From the NCBI RefSeq assembly GCF_003171515.1, contig NC_089399.1, positions 496,001 through 560,000 of the forward strand: a stretch of 64,000 nt of DNA. Reading direction: 5' to 3'. The notes below the pieces were generated by a model. That model ran no database searches and was not told the DNA's origin. It saw only the letters and a list, made by a program, of their open reading frames with translations. Of this stretch, positions 9,609-22,047 are shown piece after piece; position 1 is the first letter of the stretch; every line of letters starts with the position of its first letter. Source of the stretch: Pyrenophora tritici-repentis (Eukaryota; Ascomycota; Dothideomycetes; Pleosporales; Pleosporaceae). The position numbers and the translations under genes are program-made.

Positions 9609-12133
9609 TCATGTCAATCGGTTTCCCTGAACATTGCGAGTTTTGCTCTTCGCTGGATAGTGCGTCATCATAGGACTAAGTTGAGTTGACTTCCTGGATG
9701 CGCTGCGTAAAGAAGCAGGAGTAATGTTTGGAGACGCGTCTTCCTCTGAATCGGAAATATCGGTACCAGTCTCCTGCATAGGTGTGCTTGGTCGTTGGAG
9801 TGACCGAAGTCCTTTTCTGTTGCTCAATTTTGAATCCGTGCGCTGGGGAGCAGAAGTTGCCCCGGAAGACTTTTTAACCACCTTCAACGCACCTGGCCTC
9901 GATGTCCTGTGTTGAAAGCTGACTTTCGTATGTCGTGTATGTCTGACCGTGGTTGACTGGGCAGCCCGTGATTTAGCCGGCCGTGCGTGTTTGACAGTGT
10001 TTGCAGATGTTGATCGTTTGAGGGCGCGGTTCTCACGGGACGCGTTCTGGCGTGATAGCTCGTTTGCTTCTCGCTCAGCTCGATCGCGGGCGGACTCTGA
10101 ACGCATAAGGGCGTTTCTTGCCTTCACCATAGCAGAGGTTTCGCCAAACATCTTGCGCTTCTTAGGAGACCCATGGCTGCTCTCAGAACCTGACCTCTTC
10201 GCTCCGAGTAAGTCCTGAAGCTTGCGCTTAGTACCGGTGATGAAGTTCGAGGCGACAGATTTGTCTTCCACAGGTTTCTTCGGCTTGGGGCCAAGCACGC
10301 CACGACACGACTCAGTACCGCAGCGACACTCTTGGATGTTCTTTTGTGAGAACGGACTGCAAAGGTCAGAAAAGTCTAGCGCATAGAGCATGGAAGTTGA
10401 CTTACTCAAAATTATAATCGTACGTCAACTCCTCGCCAGTCATGATGCCGCGAGGACCTGCGAACAGTGCCATCCGGGGCTCTCCGCCAACAGTCCACTT
10501 GATCATCTCGCAATTGGGCTCACACGAGTGGTTGACGAAGCGAGCGATGGTTCCACGAGTCGCATCTATAATCATCTTGTTGTCGAAACTCATAAGATAA
10601 TAACACTGCTGCTGGTTAGTGCATATGAATCGAAATGGGTTGAGGGTCTATTACTCACTTTGTCTTTCTTGTATACCTGTTTCATGCGCCGCTCGCACTC
10701 AGACTGTGTAATGATCTCTCCGGCATACTCCACAATGATCTGGTGCGGCTCGAAAGTCCTCATAGCACGCACACCGTAACCGCGATCCTCGGTATCCAGA
10801 ACCTCGACACCATAATCGTAACGGTTGCCTTTAGAACGGCGCTTGAGCTCTGCAAAAGGTCGATTGTTGCATTGTTCAGGGGGCAATGGGCAATTGGTAT
10901 TGTCACACTCGTACGCCATGATCCGGTTGTGACAGGCCTCTCCACAACCATCTTCCACATCGCAATAGCACTGAGAAGAGTCTTGTTTGTCGCGCTTCCA
11001 CAGGGCGGATGCGTCACCAATAAACCTATCTACAAAACGTTAATACCTCAGTAGTAAAAAAGCACTGGCGGCTTACTTTTGTTGAGCTTGACCCAGCCGT
11101 CCACTTTGACCTTGCGGGGCAGGGGACTGTATGTGTCGAATGGCAGCTTGAAGTCCCGGAATACGTGTCGCGGATCCTCGTTAAGGAGGCGCTCGCAGGC
11201 AAAGATGGGGAGGGGTAGTACATTGTCCTCTCTTGGTTTCTTAGTTCTCTTCTTTGCGCGATTTTGGCTTTCTGAGAGACGGGGGTCAAAATCGCGATCC
11301 TGTCCAACATAGAGACCTTGCTTAAGCCAAACCTTCGACTTCGGCCTGGCAAAAATCTTGTCTTCTGATTTGCTGTTCTCGGAATCGCCTCCATCTTCCA
11401 TTGCAGCGCGTGAGCGCTTCAGAGAAGCCGAAGCTGATTGACCAGATTTGAGGTGTGGTTCTGATGTACTGCGCCGAAGGGTACCATGGAGCAGTGCCTT
11501 TCCTTCTGCCACAATGTTCACACCTGCATCTGTCACACCGGATATATTGCGAAGAAGCTCCTTACGGAGATCAGTCACGCGCGAGGAGGTGCGACGTCGT
11601 GCTGCTTGAGCAGCCTCAACGGCCAGCTGTTGCTCTATCTGATCGCTGGCATCTGTCGTCTCAGGCTTTGGCTTACGTATCTTCTTTTTTGGAGGCAAGC
11701 CGTGATCCTTATCAATGAGATTCTCGAGAGAACCATGTACCACGTTCTTGTGGTGCTTCTCGAGATACTTTGTGGGCGTATGAATGGCAGTTCCGGCCAG
11801 GATCTGCACATTGTACGTCGTGACGGATTTGCGCGAGCTTCTCGCAGGCCGGCGGCCCTCGGTATTGGCAGGAGCGGGTGTCGTGATTTGCGCTGACGCG
11901 GCCGTCTCGCTGGGCTGCGGTGGCGCGGGGGCCTCTACGTATACCTCGACAGCATGTTCGACTTTTGTTGCTTCAGATAGCACGCTGGCTTCGTCGCCGA
12001 GACTGGTGGGAGGCGTGGAAATGGACGGTGACGCGCTCGACATGGCGCGGGCATCCGGCTGCTTATCCGTTTGCACGGTAATGTTAGAGAGGGTCGAGGA
12101 TGTTGAACTCGGGGAAAGATGGCGATCAGTCAT
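9609..12133 (-). CDS. ASH1: ASH1-type SET-domain histone H3K36 methyltransferase
   Basis: Exons 12133-11077, 11029-10659, 10605-10406 and 10356-9609 give 791 residues. The first ~340 residues are low-complexity and basic. An AWS zinc-binding domain starts near residue 373 (CYCDVEDGCGEACHNR), followed by the SET domain (YGVRAMRTFEPHQIIVEYAGE; NHSCEPNC at about 501-508; ELTYDYNF) and a post-SET CxCG motif (CRCGTESCRGVLG). The tail is Lys/Arg-rich with nuclear localisation character. The order AWS-SET-postSET without WW or SRI domains fits ASH1 rather than SET2. ASH1 dimethylates H3K36, and in filamentous fungi it acts at silent genes. The start was placed at 12133 because the frame upstream of it lacks an ATG. 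Confidence 0.85.
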
Positions 12134-12670
12134 GATAGCGGGTGGGCGAGGTAATAGCGCGCGTCGTGGTTGTGGTCTTGAGGGGCGAGGCACTGACGCG
12201 CTGAGGAGGTCGACGGTTTGGGCGGCTCAACGGGCGTTCACGGAGCGACACTGCCAAAGTGCACGCGCAGTATACGAACAGCAACCGTGGAAGTATGTAC
12301 GACGGTCAATCGGCCTCACAAGAAACAGAGAACATTCATTGACATGCGCGATGTGCCAGATTGAGTGGTGGGTTGACGGTTCGAGGTTTGGGGAGGTAAA
12401 CATATGTAGCTAGTCAGTCAGCCAATTAGCCTGTTCTTGTCTCCCCAGCACCACCACCCTCGCATTCCGTCTGGTCACACACTGAGAGGCACGGCCGTTA
12501 TGCACAGGATTATCTTGTCGGCATTCTCTCACAACAAGCCATCATATCTCACTGTTGCTTTCATTTACATATGGCTACTTGGCCATGCGCATATATATTA
12601 CAAAGGAGCTATAGCTCGGAGCAGCCATGTTATCTTGATAAACAGAACGAAGCCAGCCGTCCGAATACAC
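12134..12670. other. intergenic region
   Basis: About 0.5 kb: promoter and 5' UTR of the ASH1-type gene and the 3' end of ERF2. No further gene is supported. Confidence 0.5.
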
Positions 12671-14613
12671 TTAGTTCACCGTCGCTTCTGCATCATCACG
12701 TACTGTCCGACCAGCAGGGCCTGAGAAGCCCTCTGATGCGCGTACATCCTGCATTTCCAACCCCCCGCCCTGTTGTTCTGGAGCCAAAGGCGCGGTTCGC
12801 TTGTCCTTGCGCGGACCGAACCTTTGGTCGCCTTCCTCGTATTTGCGTTTGAAACGCAGATATGTCGGCGGACGTGGGCGTTGCAACACGGCAGCCCAGT
12901 TTTTGAAAACAGAGCCCTGGGTAAAGGGTCTGTGTCGGTCCTTCTTGAGGAACTTGTGAGAGTTCAAATACTCACGTGTTGTCTCGCCCCTTCCAACCAA
13001 GAACAAATGATACACGCCCAGACTGAAGGGATATGACCATCCGAGAAGCCCGTATATACACATGGCAAAGGGAACACGCCACCGGCCAATCGCCGCGCCA
13101 AACGACGCGCCGTTTTGTGCCCGCCAAACTAGTATGTGTGCCAAACTAGCGCCAAGAAGAAAGAGGCCTAACAAAGTCGTGGCACAGACGAAGACGAAGA
13201 AATAGCGGTAGTTACGGCGCCCGACACAATTGTTAAGCCAAACGCAGTGATGGTCCTGCGTCTCAACGCAGTTGTCGCACACACGGCAATGATGGGCACG
13301 CGGAGGTCGCCAGATGTTGCAGCTTTTGCAGTACTTGGTCGGGACCTCCATGGCGGCGTTGGTGCCTGTGGCGGAGACGACCATGGTCCACTCAGTCGTA
13401 GGAGGACCAAGACTGAGGGGGTCTTCATTAGGATTAGGCGGAGGAAACGGATGTAGATTCCTGGGGAGTATCTGGGCAGATTAGCAATGTCCGAGACGAG
13501 GAGAGGGTGCAACATACGCCCGGGTCTGAGGCAGAAGCATGCATGAAAGACGAAAAGGAGACTAGAAGCAGATATGCAAAGAGAATGGGTATCGAGGGGG
13601 AAACATGGAGCCAAAGCCACGGTGCCCTATAGAAGCGGTTAGCGGGACGAGCGTGAGTAGTAGGGGGCCTGTACGTACGAAAATCCGAAGAAGAGACCAG
13701 CGGGCAGAAGAATAAGAATTGCCGTTGCTACATTAACCGGCCGGTCGCGCGTGTTTTGTAATCGACCACCCCAGCAGAAGGCCGTGTTGCCAGAGAAGTA
13801 CTGGTAGTTTTTGCCCAGCTCCCTCTTGACGGCTTCCTTGGTAGCCTCCCTCCGTGAGAGGCGGGGGGATGACTCGGCAGACGTGAGCTTCTCGTGCCCT
13901 TGATGCGGTCGCATCTGCGCCGAGCGACCGTCGCGACTAGAGAGCATGAAGCTGGACCTGAAGGAGCGCGGAGATTTGCTTGGTGTGGGGAGCCTGGCAT
14001 CATGGACATTTGCAAGATTTAGGTGCTGTGGCCTGGGGCGCTGCAGAGGAGTGATGCTCTCGCCACGGCTGCGCACTGTCTCGGCACCGGTGGGCGTGGT
14101 GTTGGCCGTGGTGCGATCGGGCATGTCTCGGTCGGTGATGTCGGTCCCGCGCGAAGGTGGAGGCTGCAGGTCCAGCTCGTGATGGAGGCCTGACGCGCCC
14201 CGGATGGTTTGCGCCGACCCTGCGCTCTGGCGATATGAGCTGCGGGCTGACTCGAGGGCGGGATCCGCGTAGAGCGAGCTGTGACCGAGAAGCGACGTGG
14301 GGCGCTGGTTGCGCTGCTGCTGAAGGCGTTGCGAGCTCATGGGACGAAAGAAACCATGGGCAGCGAGCGGCACGTGGGTTCTGCTGGCCGCCGTGCCTGG
14401 TCGACTGTGGTGTCCGAGACTGCCAGCCACACTCATGCCACCTCCACGTCGCGCTGGGCTGACTTGCGACCATCTGTTCTGGCTGCCCGAGTTGGCTGTC
14501 GCGATGGACGAGGGTCGCGAGGGCGGCAGCCCAGCCTCGCCTGGCGGGCCCGTCATGCCCAGCACGCGGCTGCCCGTGGAGCTGCGCTTCTGTTCGGATG
14601 GCGTCATGGCCAT
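12671..14613 (-). CDS. ERF2: DHHC palmitoyltransferase Erf2 (Ras palmitoylation)
   Basis: Exons 14613-13679, 13626-13518 and 13471-12671 give 614 residues. A long Ser/Pro/Arg-rich N-terminus of about 280 residues precedes the first membrane segments (block GNTAFCWGGRLQNTRDRPVN). The zinc-finger catalytic region has CKSCNIWRPPRAHHC and DHHC at about 421-424 within ETQDHHCVWLNNCVGRRNYR, then two more membrane segments and the TTxE-like REYLNSHKF region. Erf2 palmitoylates Ras in the ER membrane with its partner Erf4. The first in-frame ATG pair is at 14613/14607. A palmitoyltransferase gene near MAT is known in Zymoseptoria; here it lies about 9.5 kb left of GAP1. Confidence 0.9.
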
Positions 14614-14995
14614 GGTGTAGTTTTCGCCGGCGGAGTTGCTGTGTTTACCAGCAGCATGACATCGGTTAGGGAATGCGCGGAGCAGGCGGCGCAGGCAGTA
14701 ACGGCTGATTGCGAAGGAAAGAGCGACTGTCAATCAACAAGCGAGGGAGCGGAAAGACTGCGGGGCCGGGGCGTGGCGGAGGATGGACAGGCTGTGTTGT
14801 TTTGACGAAAGGGGCGCATATACAGGTGTGATGGCAGAGGTCGATGCGCACGGCCGTCCTGACGCAGCCGTTACGCTTGGCGACCCGCGAGCGAGTTCCG
14901 ACATGGAACCACGGCTGCCCTCGTCCGCGCTGAACGCACGCTTCTTTCGCACCTACGCCCCCTCGCAAGCCTATCCACGCCCAATTGCACCCACC
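14614..14995. other. shared upstream region of two divergent genes
   Basis: About 380 bases between the ERF2 start (minus) and the MLRQ/B12D-type gene start (plus), so both promoters lie here. It is GC-rich, and no separate gene is supported. Confidence 0.55.
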
Positions 14996-15530
14996 ATGTC
15001 CTCCATCATCGCCCGCTCGGCCTTGCGCGCCGCTCCGCGCCTTCGCCCGACTCCTGCCCTCCGACGGTGGGCCAGCGCTGCGGCTGAAGGCGAGCGACAA
15101 GCCGGCAAAGACGCCCTCAAGACGGGAGCGAAGCGCGACCCCGAACTCTATGTACTATTTGCTATCATGAGCGGCGTTTTCGGTCTTGCAGGATGGCACT
15201 TTTGTAAGCCCCTAGCTGCGTCTGCTACCACACAAGCATATTGACAGCCACAAGCTCGCTCTCCAACAAGTGCCTCGTCTGAGCGTACCGTCGCCAAGGC
15301 CGCAGACAGCGAGCCTTGGAAGCAGGGCGGCACAGGCCCTTACCAGTACCACCCCGGCGGTGACACCAGCGTCAAGAAGGATGCGCCCTCTGCACTAAAT
15401 GTCGTGGTGATCCCCAACGTCACTCTTCCCAAGGTATGTACTCGTTAATCTCAAATGCACAGACTAGACTGTGCTGATATTGCAGGAACTCCACGATACC
15501 TACAACAAGTGGGGCAAGGATGGCTACTAA
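14996..15530 (+). CDS. small mitochondrial membrane protein, MLRQ/B12D (NDUFA4-like) family
   Basis: Exons 14996-15203, 15255-15433 and 15486-15530 give 143 residues. The Arg/Ala-rich start (MSSIIARSALRAAPRLRP) looks like a mitochondrial presequence. One membrane helix follows (ELYVLFAIMSGVFGLAGWHF), then a soluble tail with YQYHPGGDTS, PSALNVVVIPNVTLPKEL and YNKWGKDGY. This matches the fungal proteins annotated as complex I MLRQ subunit/B12D. Related NDUFA4 proteins in animals belong to cytochrome oxidase, so the respiratory complex served here is uncertain. The acceptor chosen for exon 2 is CACAAG at 15254, which keeps the conserved frame. Confidence 0.7.
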
Positions 15531-15945
15531 GACGCCGTCGTATGGGCCTACTTTGAGAAAGCTGCTGATGACGAGCCGTGAATTTCCCGTCTTTATTGCA
15601 TGTCTGTATATAAGACTGCCATGGATGCATTGCGTAGAACATTAAATCTCTCCGTTACTGCCGCTGCCCCATATGCTACTCTCCTTGATGCCACCTATCT
15701 TCTTCTTTCCATCTCCGTCTCTCCCGGCTAGTCCCAACATGCAAGAGTCATCGTAAAGTACTACGTTTCTAGGCCCAGTTGGAAGAATCAAACGGTCACA
15801 CGTGCTTTGGCCATTGTAACTTTCCCCTAACATCCCATTCTTCCCCATTGCCAAACAAGGTGGGTGCGCAGAAAGTAGTCTATGGGTATCTATAACGCAC
15901 TATCAGTCCGCATGCTACCACTCGCCGCAACCTTGGAGCTGCCCC
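15531..15945. other. convergent 3' region
   Basis: About 0.4 kb between the ends of two convergent genes (MLRQ/B12D-type and HTS1). It should contain both 3' UTRs and transcription ends. No gene was seen. Confidence 0.5.
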
Positions 15946-17612
15946 TCACAGCCTTTTCTGAATCTCTGTAACCATGTTGCTCCGGTCAACCAACACACCG
16001 TCCTTCTCCGGGTCATTTTCGTCCTTGATCCCGAGAACCTTGATCTTGATTTTGCCCTCTTTGAGCTCGTCCTCCCCAAGAATGACAGCAAGTGGAACAC
16101 CCGCCACTTCGGCCTGCTTGAACTGCTGTTGCACCTTCGGCTTCAGTTTGTAAGAAAACTCGGCCTTGATACCTGCAGCCCATAACTCCTGTGCAACTTG
16201 CATACGCTCCGTCAGCATGCCCGTGAAGCCTTTGCCACCAAACGCCATGACAAACGCATCAACGTCCTTGGCACGTTGTGTCGATTGACCGCGCGCTTTC
16301 ATGATGCTGATGATTCGATCAATTCCGAAAGAGATGCCAACACAAGGAATAGGCTTGCCGCTGAACATGCCGACCAACTGGTCATATCGACCACCCGCAG
16401 CCACACTCCCTACACCAATCTCTTGCTGCTGTCCTTGCACACGCGGTGCTGACCCTTCGGTGACAACCTCATAGATCAGACCAGTGTAGTAGTCTAGGCC
16501 TCTAGCAAGTGAGAGGTCGAAGGATATTCTCTTCCGGGAGCCGAAAGCGTCCAGGTAGGCGAAGAGCAGCTCCATCTCCCGAACACCTTGGCTGATATCC
16601 TCGGATTTTGAGAGAACCTCGTCTGTTTTGAGAAATTCGATAATGTCGTCGCCGCCTTTGCGCTGTACCCATTCACCAATCTTGTCTGCGACTTCTGTTG
16701 GAAGACCTTTCGTCTCCATCTCTTTCTTCACCTCCGGCCACGGTAGCTGGAGTGCGTTAGTAGCTGAGAAAGGACTCAGGGCTTTCTTCTTACTTTGTCG
16801 AGCTTGTCCACAGCCGAGCTGATTGGACGTATTAGCTCTTCCTTCACACCAGCCGCCTTGAATAGGCCATCCAGAATTTTCCTGTGATTGATCTTGATTG
16901 TATATGAACCCCAGTCTAGCGCATCGAAGACATCGGTTGTGATCTTGAGCACCTCGGCATCGGGAATCATGGTGTCATAGGAGCCTGCAATGTCGAAATC
17001 GCATTGGTAGAATTCTCGCATGCGACCTTTGGTCATTGCTGGCTGATCCCGCCGGTACACCTTCGCAATCTGGTATCGCTTGAAGCTCTGTACACTCGGG
17101 TTCATGGCGAGCCATCGTGCAAGCGGAACCGTAAGATCATAGCGCAAAGAGCATAGCTCGCCACCCTGATCTTGCAGGTCGTAGATCAGCTTCGAGTCCT
17201 CTCCATATTTGCCGCTGAGAATCTCCTTGAGCTCGAAAACGGGCGTGTCGAGTGTCGTCGCCCCGTGGCGCTTGAAGACTTCAGTCACCGTTTGAAATAG
17301 CCGGTCGCGGAGAGCAGCGTCTTCGCCGGTCCCTGAGTTTTGTTAGTAGAAGAATTTAGATGCAATTGCACGGCAAAAGCAATACATACAATCGCGTGTG
17401 CCTTTAGGCACCTTCAAGTTGAAGCTCTTGCTCTTGTCCTCTTTACCCATGTCGTCGTCAACCAAAGGCGGGGCCTGCGTGCAGAGCCGGCGGCGGGGTG
17501 CAGAGAGTCGCAGACGAATTGGCGTTGGGCTGATTTTGCTGTAGGCGAAAGTGAGACGGAGGGCGTCTTGGAGGAGCGCGGGGCAGACAAAGTGGGGTGA
17601 AATGCGCTGCAT
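15946..17612 (-). CDS. HTS1: histidyl-tRNA synthetase, probably cytosolic and mitochondrial from one gene
   Basis: Exons 17612-17390, 17332-16794 and 16746-15946 give 520 residues. Class II synthetase motifs are present: the N-terminal [14 protein letters not shown], motif 2 around [22 protein letters not shown], the histidine-specific [15 protein letters not shown] and the [11 protein letters not shown] block, then a C-terminal anticodon-binding domain. Two in-frame starts exist. ATG 17612 adds 54 residues rich in Arg, Ser and Leu, a good mitochondrial presequence. ATG 17450 (MGKEDKSK) would give a 466-residue cytosolic form. Yeast HTS1 uses the same dual-start device. The enzyme charges tRNA-His. 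Confidence 0.92.
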
Positions 17613-17794
17613 GGGCGGAAAGTGACTCAATCGTTCGCCCAAGAGCAAGCGCGCCTGCGCAGATGATCCTTTATTTCGCGTCTTGGCCCGTGCATATCGA
17701 CGTCACAGATAACTTGCATGTGTGCAATGGAGCTGTTGCGGAAAGCAAAAGTCGTGGAGATATCTGTATGGGTATCTAGTAATTAAGTGTGCCC

Positions 17795-19510
17795 TCACCA
17801 CACGTCTCGAAATCTCAGCAGGTCCCTCTGTCCATAGCACTCTGCTACTACAGTCAAGATCATATCGATGGTGACCTTGGTGTTCCACTCGTCTTCAGTC
17901 AAGGGAGCATTGTCGATCCTATTTTGACTTGCTCGTGTCGAACTGGGAGTCGAAGACAGAGGGTGCGGAACCACTTCCTTGTGAGACTCCTGCCTACGCA
18001 TTTGTTGCCGTTGTATCTCAGCCTCGACCCGCGATAGTTGTTTGAACCCCTGTACTGGCTTTACTTCAGGTGCTGTATTTGATGATGCCATCTTAGAATG
18101 CACCAAACGGTCTCCAAGCTGTGCAAGGAGACGGGCCCGGGCCATCTCAAGGCCTCCATCTTCAGCACCTTCAACCATCTCTTCTTCTTCATCAGATATG
18201 ATCATATCTGCATCCGAATCATCCGCGTTGCCATCCATGTTGTCACCATCGCCTAGAGTACTTCCCTCGTTGCAGATGGCGTCGCCAGCTGTTACAGTAC
18301 CCAGGTTTAACAGTCCAATGTCTTCCATATGTGAAGTGCCCTCCTGGAACACCTTTGTTGCCTCGCCGATTATGCTCTTATCCCGGCAATGCATTTCCTG
18401 ACCGCTGCTCTCGATGCCCTCCAATACCGATTGTTCGCCTGTATCTCCCTTGGGGCTACATTGCGACGCCAGCTTCTGTGAACGAAGCCTTGTCGCTAAC
18501 CGTCCGGCCGTTAGCCCTAAATCTCTGATCTTGCCGATACGCTTATAGTCCAGTGTGCCAAATTCTCCCATGAGTGCAAGTAACGTCCATATCCAACAGC
18601 TCTGCTGACGAGATATGATAGCTGTTCGGTCCAAGGCCAGCGCGCAGCCCTGCAGAGCCAGATAAAGCGTAGGATCGTCCAGCTGCACGACATTCCTTGC
18701 CACTGGATAGTCACGCTCGACGATATCTGACCATTCTTGCTTGCTCGTCTTTTGTGTGCGCCTTGAGTCTCCGGTGCTTGTTGATTGGCTCGGTACCGCT
18801 TTGTCTTTTTGGATCTCAGCAAGCTTGTTGCGATGAGCACGAAACCGCTGAAGGAGCATCACGTGGCAGCTCTCCTGTGGGGCGAGGTCGTGTGAGTCTC
18901 CGTCCCAAGACTCTAGGTCAGCATTGCATCTGCTGTCCACGGCGATATAGGCTCCATCACTGTATAGAACAATTTCTGCATCAGCCGTGTCTCTGCGGGC
19001 TGCATGCTCATCGTCGTACGAATCGCTATCGGCTTCATTGGGTTTGTTCGAGGCCACAAGGAGGGTAGGGATGGTGGATGCTTCGGATCTAGTCCCTGAA
19101 GGTAAGCTACAAGCTCGGCATGGAGGCAGCTTTTCCGCAAGGGATGCGCGACGCAGCACTTACCTGACACTTTGAAGGTATGCCAATGCTTCGCCAGTAG
19201 ACTCGTCTGACAGTTGCTCCTCTCCATCAAGTCCTGGTAGCACCGTCTGGATACCGTGCTCTTGGTATGCCTGAGAAGCGCGCGACCTCCCTTTATAGTT
19301 TTGAACACTGCCATCGTTCCTCAGACGTTTGTTTCCCGATTCATCGTTTTGGTCGCGCTTTCTTTTGCTGTTGGTCACTGCTGAGGATGAGACTGCAGCT
19401 AGCGGTGGTGGAGTCGACTGCGTTGATGTGAGGTAATCGGAAGGTCGCTGCAACTTGTTATAAGTCTCGCCGTCTTTCGTAACGGCCAAGTTGACTCCCG
19501 AGTTTGCCAT
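17795..19510 (-). CDS. Gemin2/Brr1-like (SIP1 family) snRNP assembly protein
   Basis: Exons 19510-19164 and 19088-17795 give 546 residues. The junction forms STGEALAYLQSVRSEASTIP, resembling the Gemin2 signature (YLxxVRxEAxxxPDVxVA). A central helical block (ALALDRTAIISRQQSCWIWT, then LALMGEFGTLDYKRIGKIRDL) resembles the Gemin2 fold. The protein ends in IDMILTVVAECYGQRDLLRF. An acidic stretch (DSDADMIISDEEEEMVEG) and long linkers make it larger than animal Gemin2. Gemin2/Brr1 helps assemble Sm rings on spliceosomal snRNAs. The assignment is by motif memory, so it is moderate. The acceptor used is GGACTAG at 19089, since the nearer TTCAG would bring a stop. Confidence 0.55.
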
Positions 19511-20036
19511 GCTGGCGTTAGAGGTTGATAGCAACCAAGCTCAGTTTGGGCTGAAAAATAGACTCAGTAGTAGTAGTAGTAGTAGTAGTAGCAACCAAGC
19601 ATTACATGCAGGTACCAAGTTGCGGAGATGTAAGCGGAGGTGAACCGTATCAGTCTAGCGTGGATTGGTGTACACGGATCGTTCCGGCTTCAATGCTGAT
19701 CACCTGGGCACCTGGGTGGGCATCGCCATTGCTTTAGCCACTTATGCGGCTTTCGAGCTTGGCCGCTTACATTAAGCTCCCCTTGCTCCGATGCAAAAGT
19801 CTGTGTCGCGCACCAATATTGCTGACGTTTGTTCAAGCCTTGATCCATCACGCTTTTGGGTCATCTAATAAAACAATATTATCATATTACGTCTAACTAT
19901 GCGTCCAGGCTCAATGTGACTTTATTACCACTGAGACCTTAAAAGTTCTTCCATCTATACAATCTTGTTGTGGGGACACACCTTCTTGTCAGGAACTTGA
20001 CTAAGTACCATCACCATTGACCCCGAGACCAGATCA
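19511..20036. other. intergenic region with microsatellite
   Basis: About 0.5 kb upstream of the Gemin2-like gene. It holds a triplet microsatellite (separate entry) and otherwise nothing recognisable. Confidence 0.5.
19566..19591. repeat. AGT triplet microsatellite
   Basis: About nine AGT units just upstream of the Gemin2-like start. The motif GCAACCAAGC occurs on both sides (near 19531 and 19591), so the repeat appears to have grown inside or between a short direct duplication. Confidence 0.8.
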
Positions 20037-21528
20037 TCACTGGCCCTTCCTCTCCAGATTCTCTTTTACTGGCTGGTAAGGGTACTTGATCGTGAGACAC
20101 CAGATATCGAGATAATCGCAGATAGTCCAGATAACGTCTACGATGAAGCTTCCGTGCACACCTACACTGAGGCCCAGGCACATGAAAACAAAGGCGACTT
20201 GATAAACATCGTTCCCGAGAGCACTAGGCCAACCCACACCAGTGTGCTCTTGCAACCATGGGCCAAGGGAGTCGATAACACCATAGATGAGAGGGTAGAT
20301 CAGTACGTTGCCTCGAGGAAAGCGTGATTTTGTAAGATGACTGATGATGATGCGGCCCACGGAGTAGGCGTTGACGAGACCTGCGTAGAAGATGAAAGGT
20401 ACCAGATGGTGGTGCAGGATCACAGGCTGCAGATACAAGTACGCAGGGATGAGTATCCAGGCGGCTGCAAAGGTGAGAAGTCCGAGTAAGGCAACGCGCG
20501 TCTTTTGCCCACGGGCACGACGCGCCTTCATGACGTTTGTTGCACTGCAACCCAGTCAGTATATTTTGCGCCATTTTCTTGATTGTTTCTTACCTTGAAA
20601 CTGTGTTGAAAACCAAAACAGCACCTCCATAGACCATGTACCATTCGTTCCATGCCATGTTGAACAGAAGCTCCGGAATAACATCATTCTTCTTAATACC
20701 AAGGCTTTGGAGCATGGAGCGCTGCCAGAAACTGCCACCGCCGAGAAACGCCGTCGATGCATATATAATGCAAAGTGTCAGGATGCCCTCCACGGGCCCA
20801 GAGATGACGCCCAGGGTCAGGGTATGTGTGTGATACTCATCCCAAGTCTGCACATAAAACGTCATGGAAGCTTTGAGAGTCAGTAGTGTCCTTGACAATA
20901 ACAATGAATCATGGATGCTGGCTTACATGCAAAGAGCGTTAGGACTGTTTTCCAGCCTTGGCCCAAATTCATTGTCGCGGAAAACAGCAACACCTCTAGA
21001 GTAGTATTGACCGCATCGACCCCATGATCGAAAAGTTCGCCCAGTGGACCACTCTGGTGAGTCCTTCGGGCCTGGCTTCCGTCGACGGCATCAAAAGTTT
21101 GGTACAAGAAGAGGCCAATCGCCCAGCTAGCGTACACCCATGGTGGACAGTCCTGATCGAGAGTCGGGGTATACCAGAGTAATGTGAGGAAGTTCATGAC
21201 AATAAAACCAAATCCAGAGAGCGTGATCTGCATTGTGACGACGTCAGTTATAGCAGTGTAAAGGGTGTATATGCGAATTGAGATGCGGGCTACCCGTAAA
21301 GTCGCTCAACGTCGATCGAGGGGATCGGACTCACAAGGTTAGGCCTAGAATATTAGCACTTGTCAGGGAAACAGTGTAGAAAACTTACGCCATCCACATA
21401 GGAAAACATTTGATGACCACATGGGTGTAGAAAGGCTTGAGGACATGTTGCGAGAGCAGACTGTGATCCACACCAGAGTATTTGTATTCTTTGAGCTTCG
21501 GTAGCTTGTCTTGCCGTATGTACACCAT
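20037..21528 (-). CDS. EPT1: CDP-alcohol phosphotransferase (ethanolamine/choline phosphotransferase, Ept1/Cpt1 type)
   Basis: Exons 21528-21389, 21344-21335, 21227-20927, 20870-20594 and 20544-20037 give 411 residues. Exon 2 is only 10 nt and encodes part of APNLITLSG, a conserved family element. The catalytic signature is complete: DGSQAR, eight residues, G, three, D, three, D within FDAVDGSQARRTHQ and LGELFDHGVDAVNT. Several membrane helices follow. The enzyme moves phosphoethanolamine or phosphocholine from its CDP form to diacylglycerol in the ER/Golgi membrane. Sequence alone does not tell which head group is used, so the symbol is provisional. Confidence 0.88.
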
Positions 21529-22047
21529 CTTTGAGATGTATCTCTGCACTTATGCGGGGTTGGCAATTTTCGTTGGGGTGACTGCAGACAAGACAATATC
21601 AACGCTTTGTTGGCATGTGGGAGAGAAGAGGCCCGAGCTTGGAATCAGACCTATGACGTCGGCCGCTGCTCCGGCCTGTTTTCACTACCACCAAATATGG
21701 ACGGGCACGGTATCTGTGCGGTGACTTCCCACATCATACAAGAAAGTGTGAGCATCGCATCGAGAGAGTTGATCATCGGTGTTTTTTTCTTTCTCATGAA
21801 TCATATCATGTGATTGCTATGGTTAGGTACATGATCATATGCGCAGCCTTGTCTCTATTCTGCGATAACAGAGTGGCTGCCCTTTATTTTACACCTCATC
21901 CACCGAGCTGACTAGTATCCTGCTGGAAACTTATGACGGCTATATTTTCCATCTGCCTATGACCGTGCATCGCGTTTATCTTCACCGAACAATGTCCGGC
22001 CGCCAAGTAATTGCAGAGCCAGTGTCTTACTTGGGCCCGACTGATAT
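21529..22047. other. intergenic region
   Basis: About 0.5 kb between the phosphotransferase start and the NIPSNAP stop. It holds the promoter of the former; nothing else was recognised. Confidence 0.5.
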
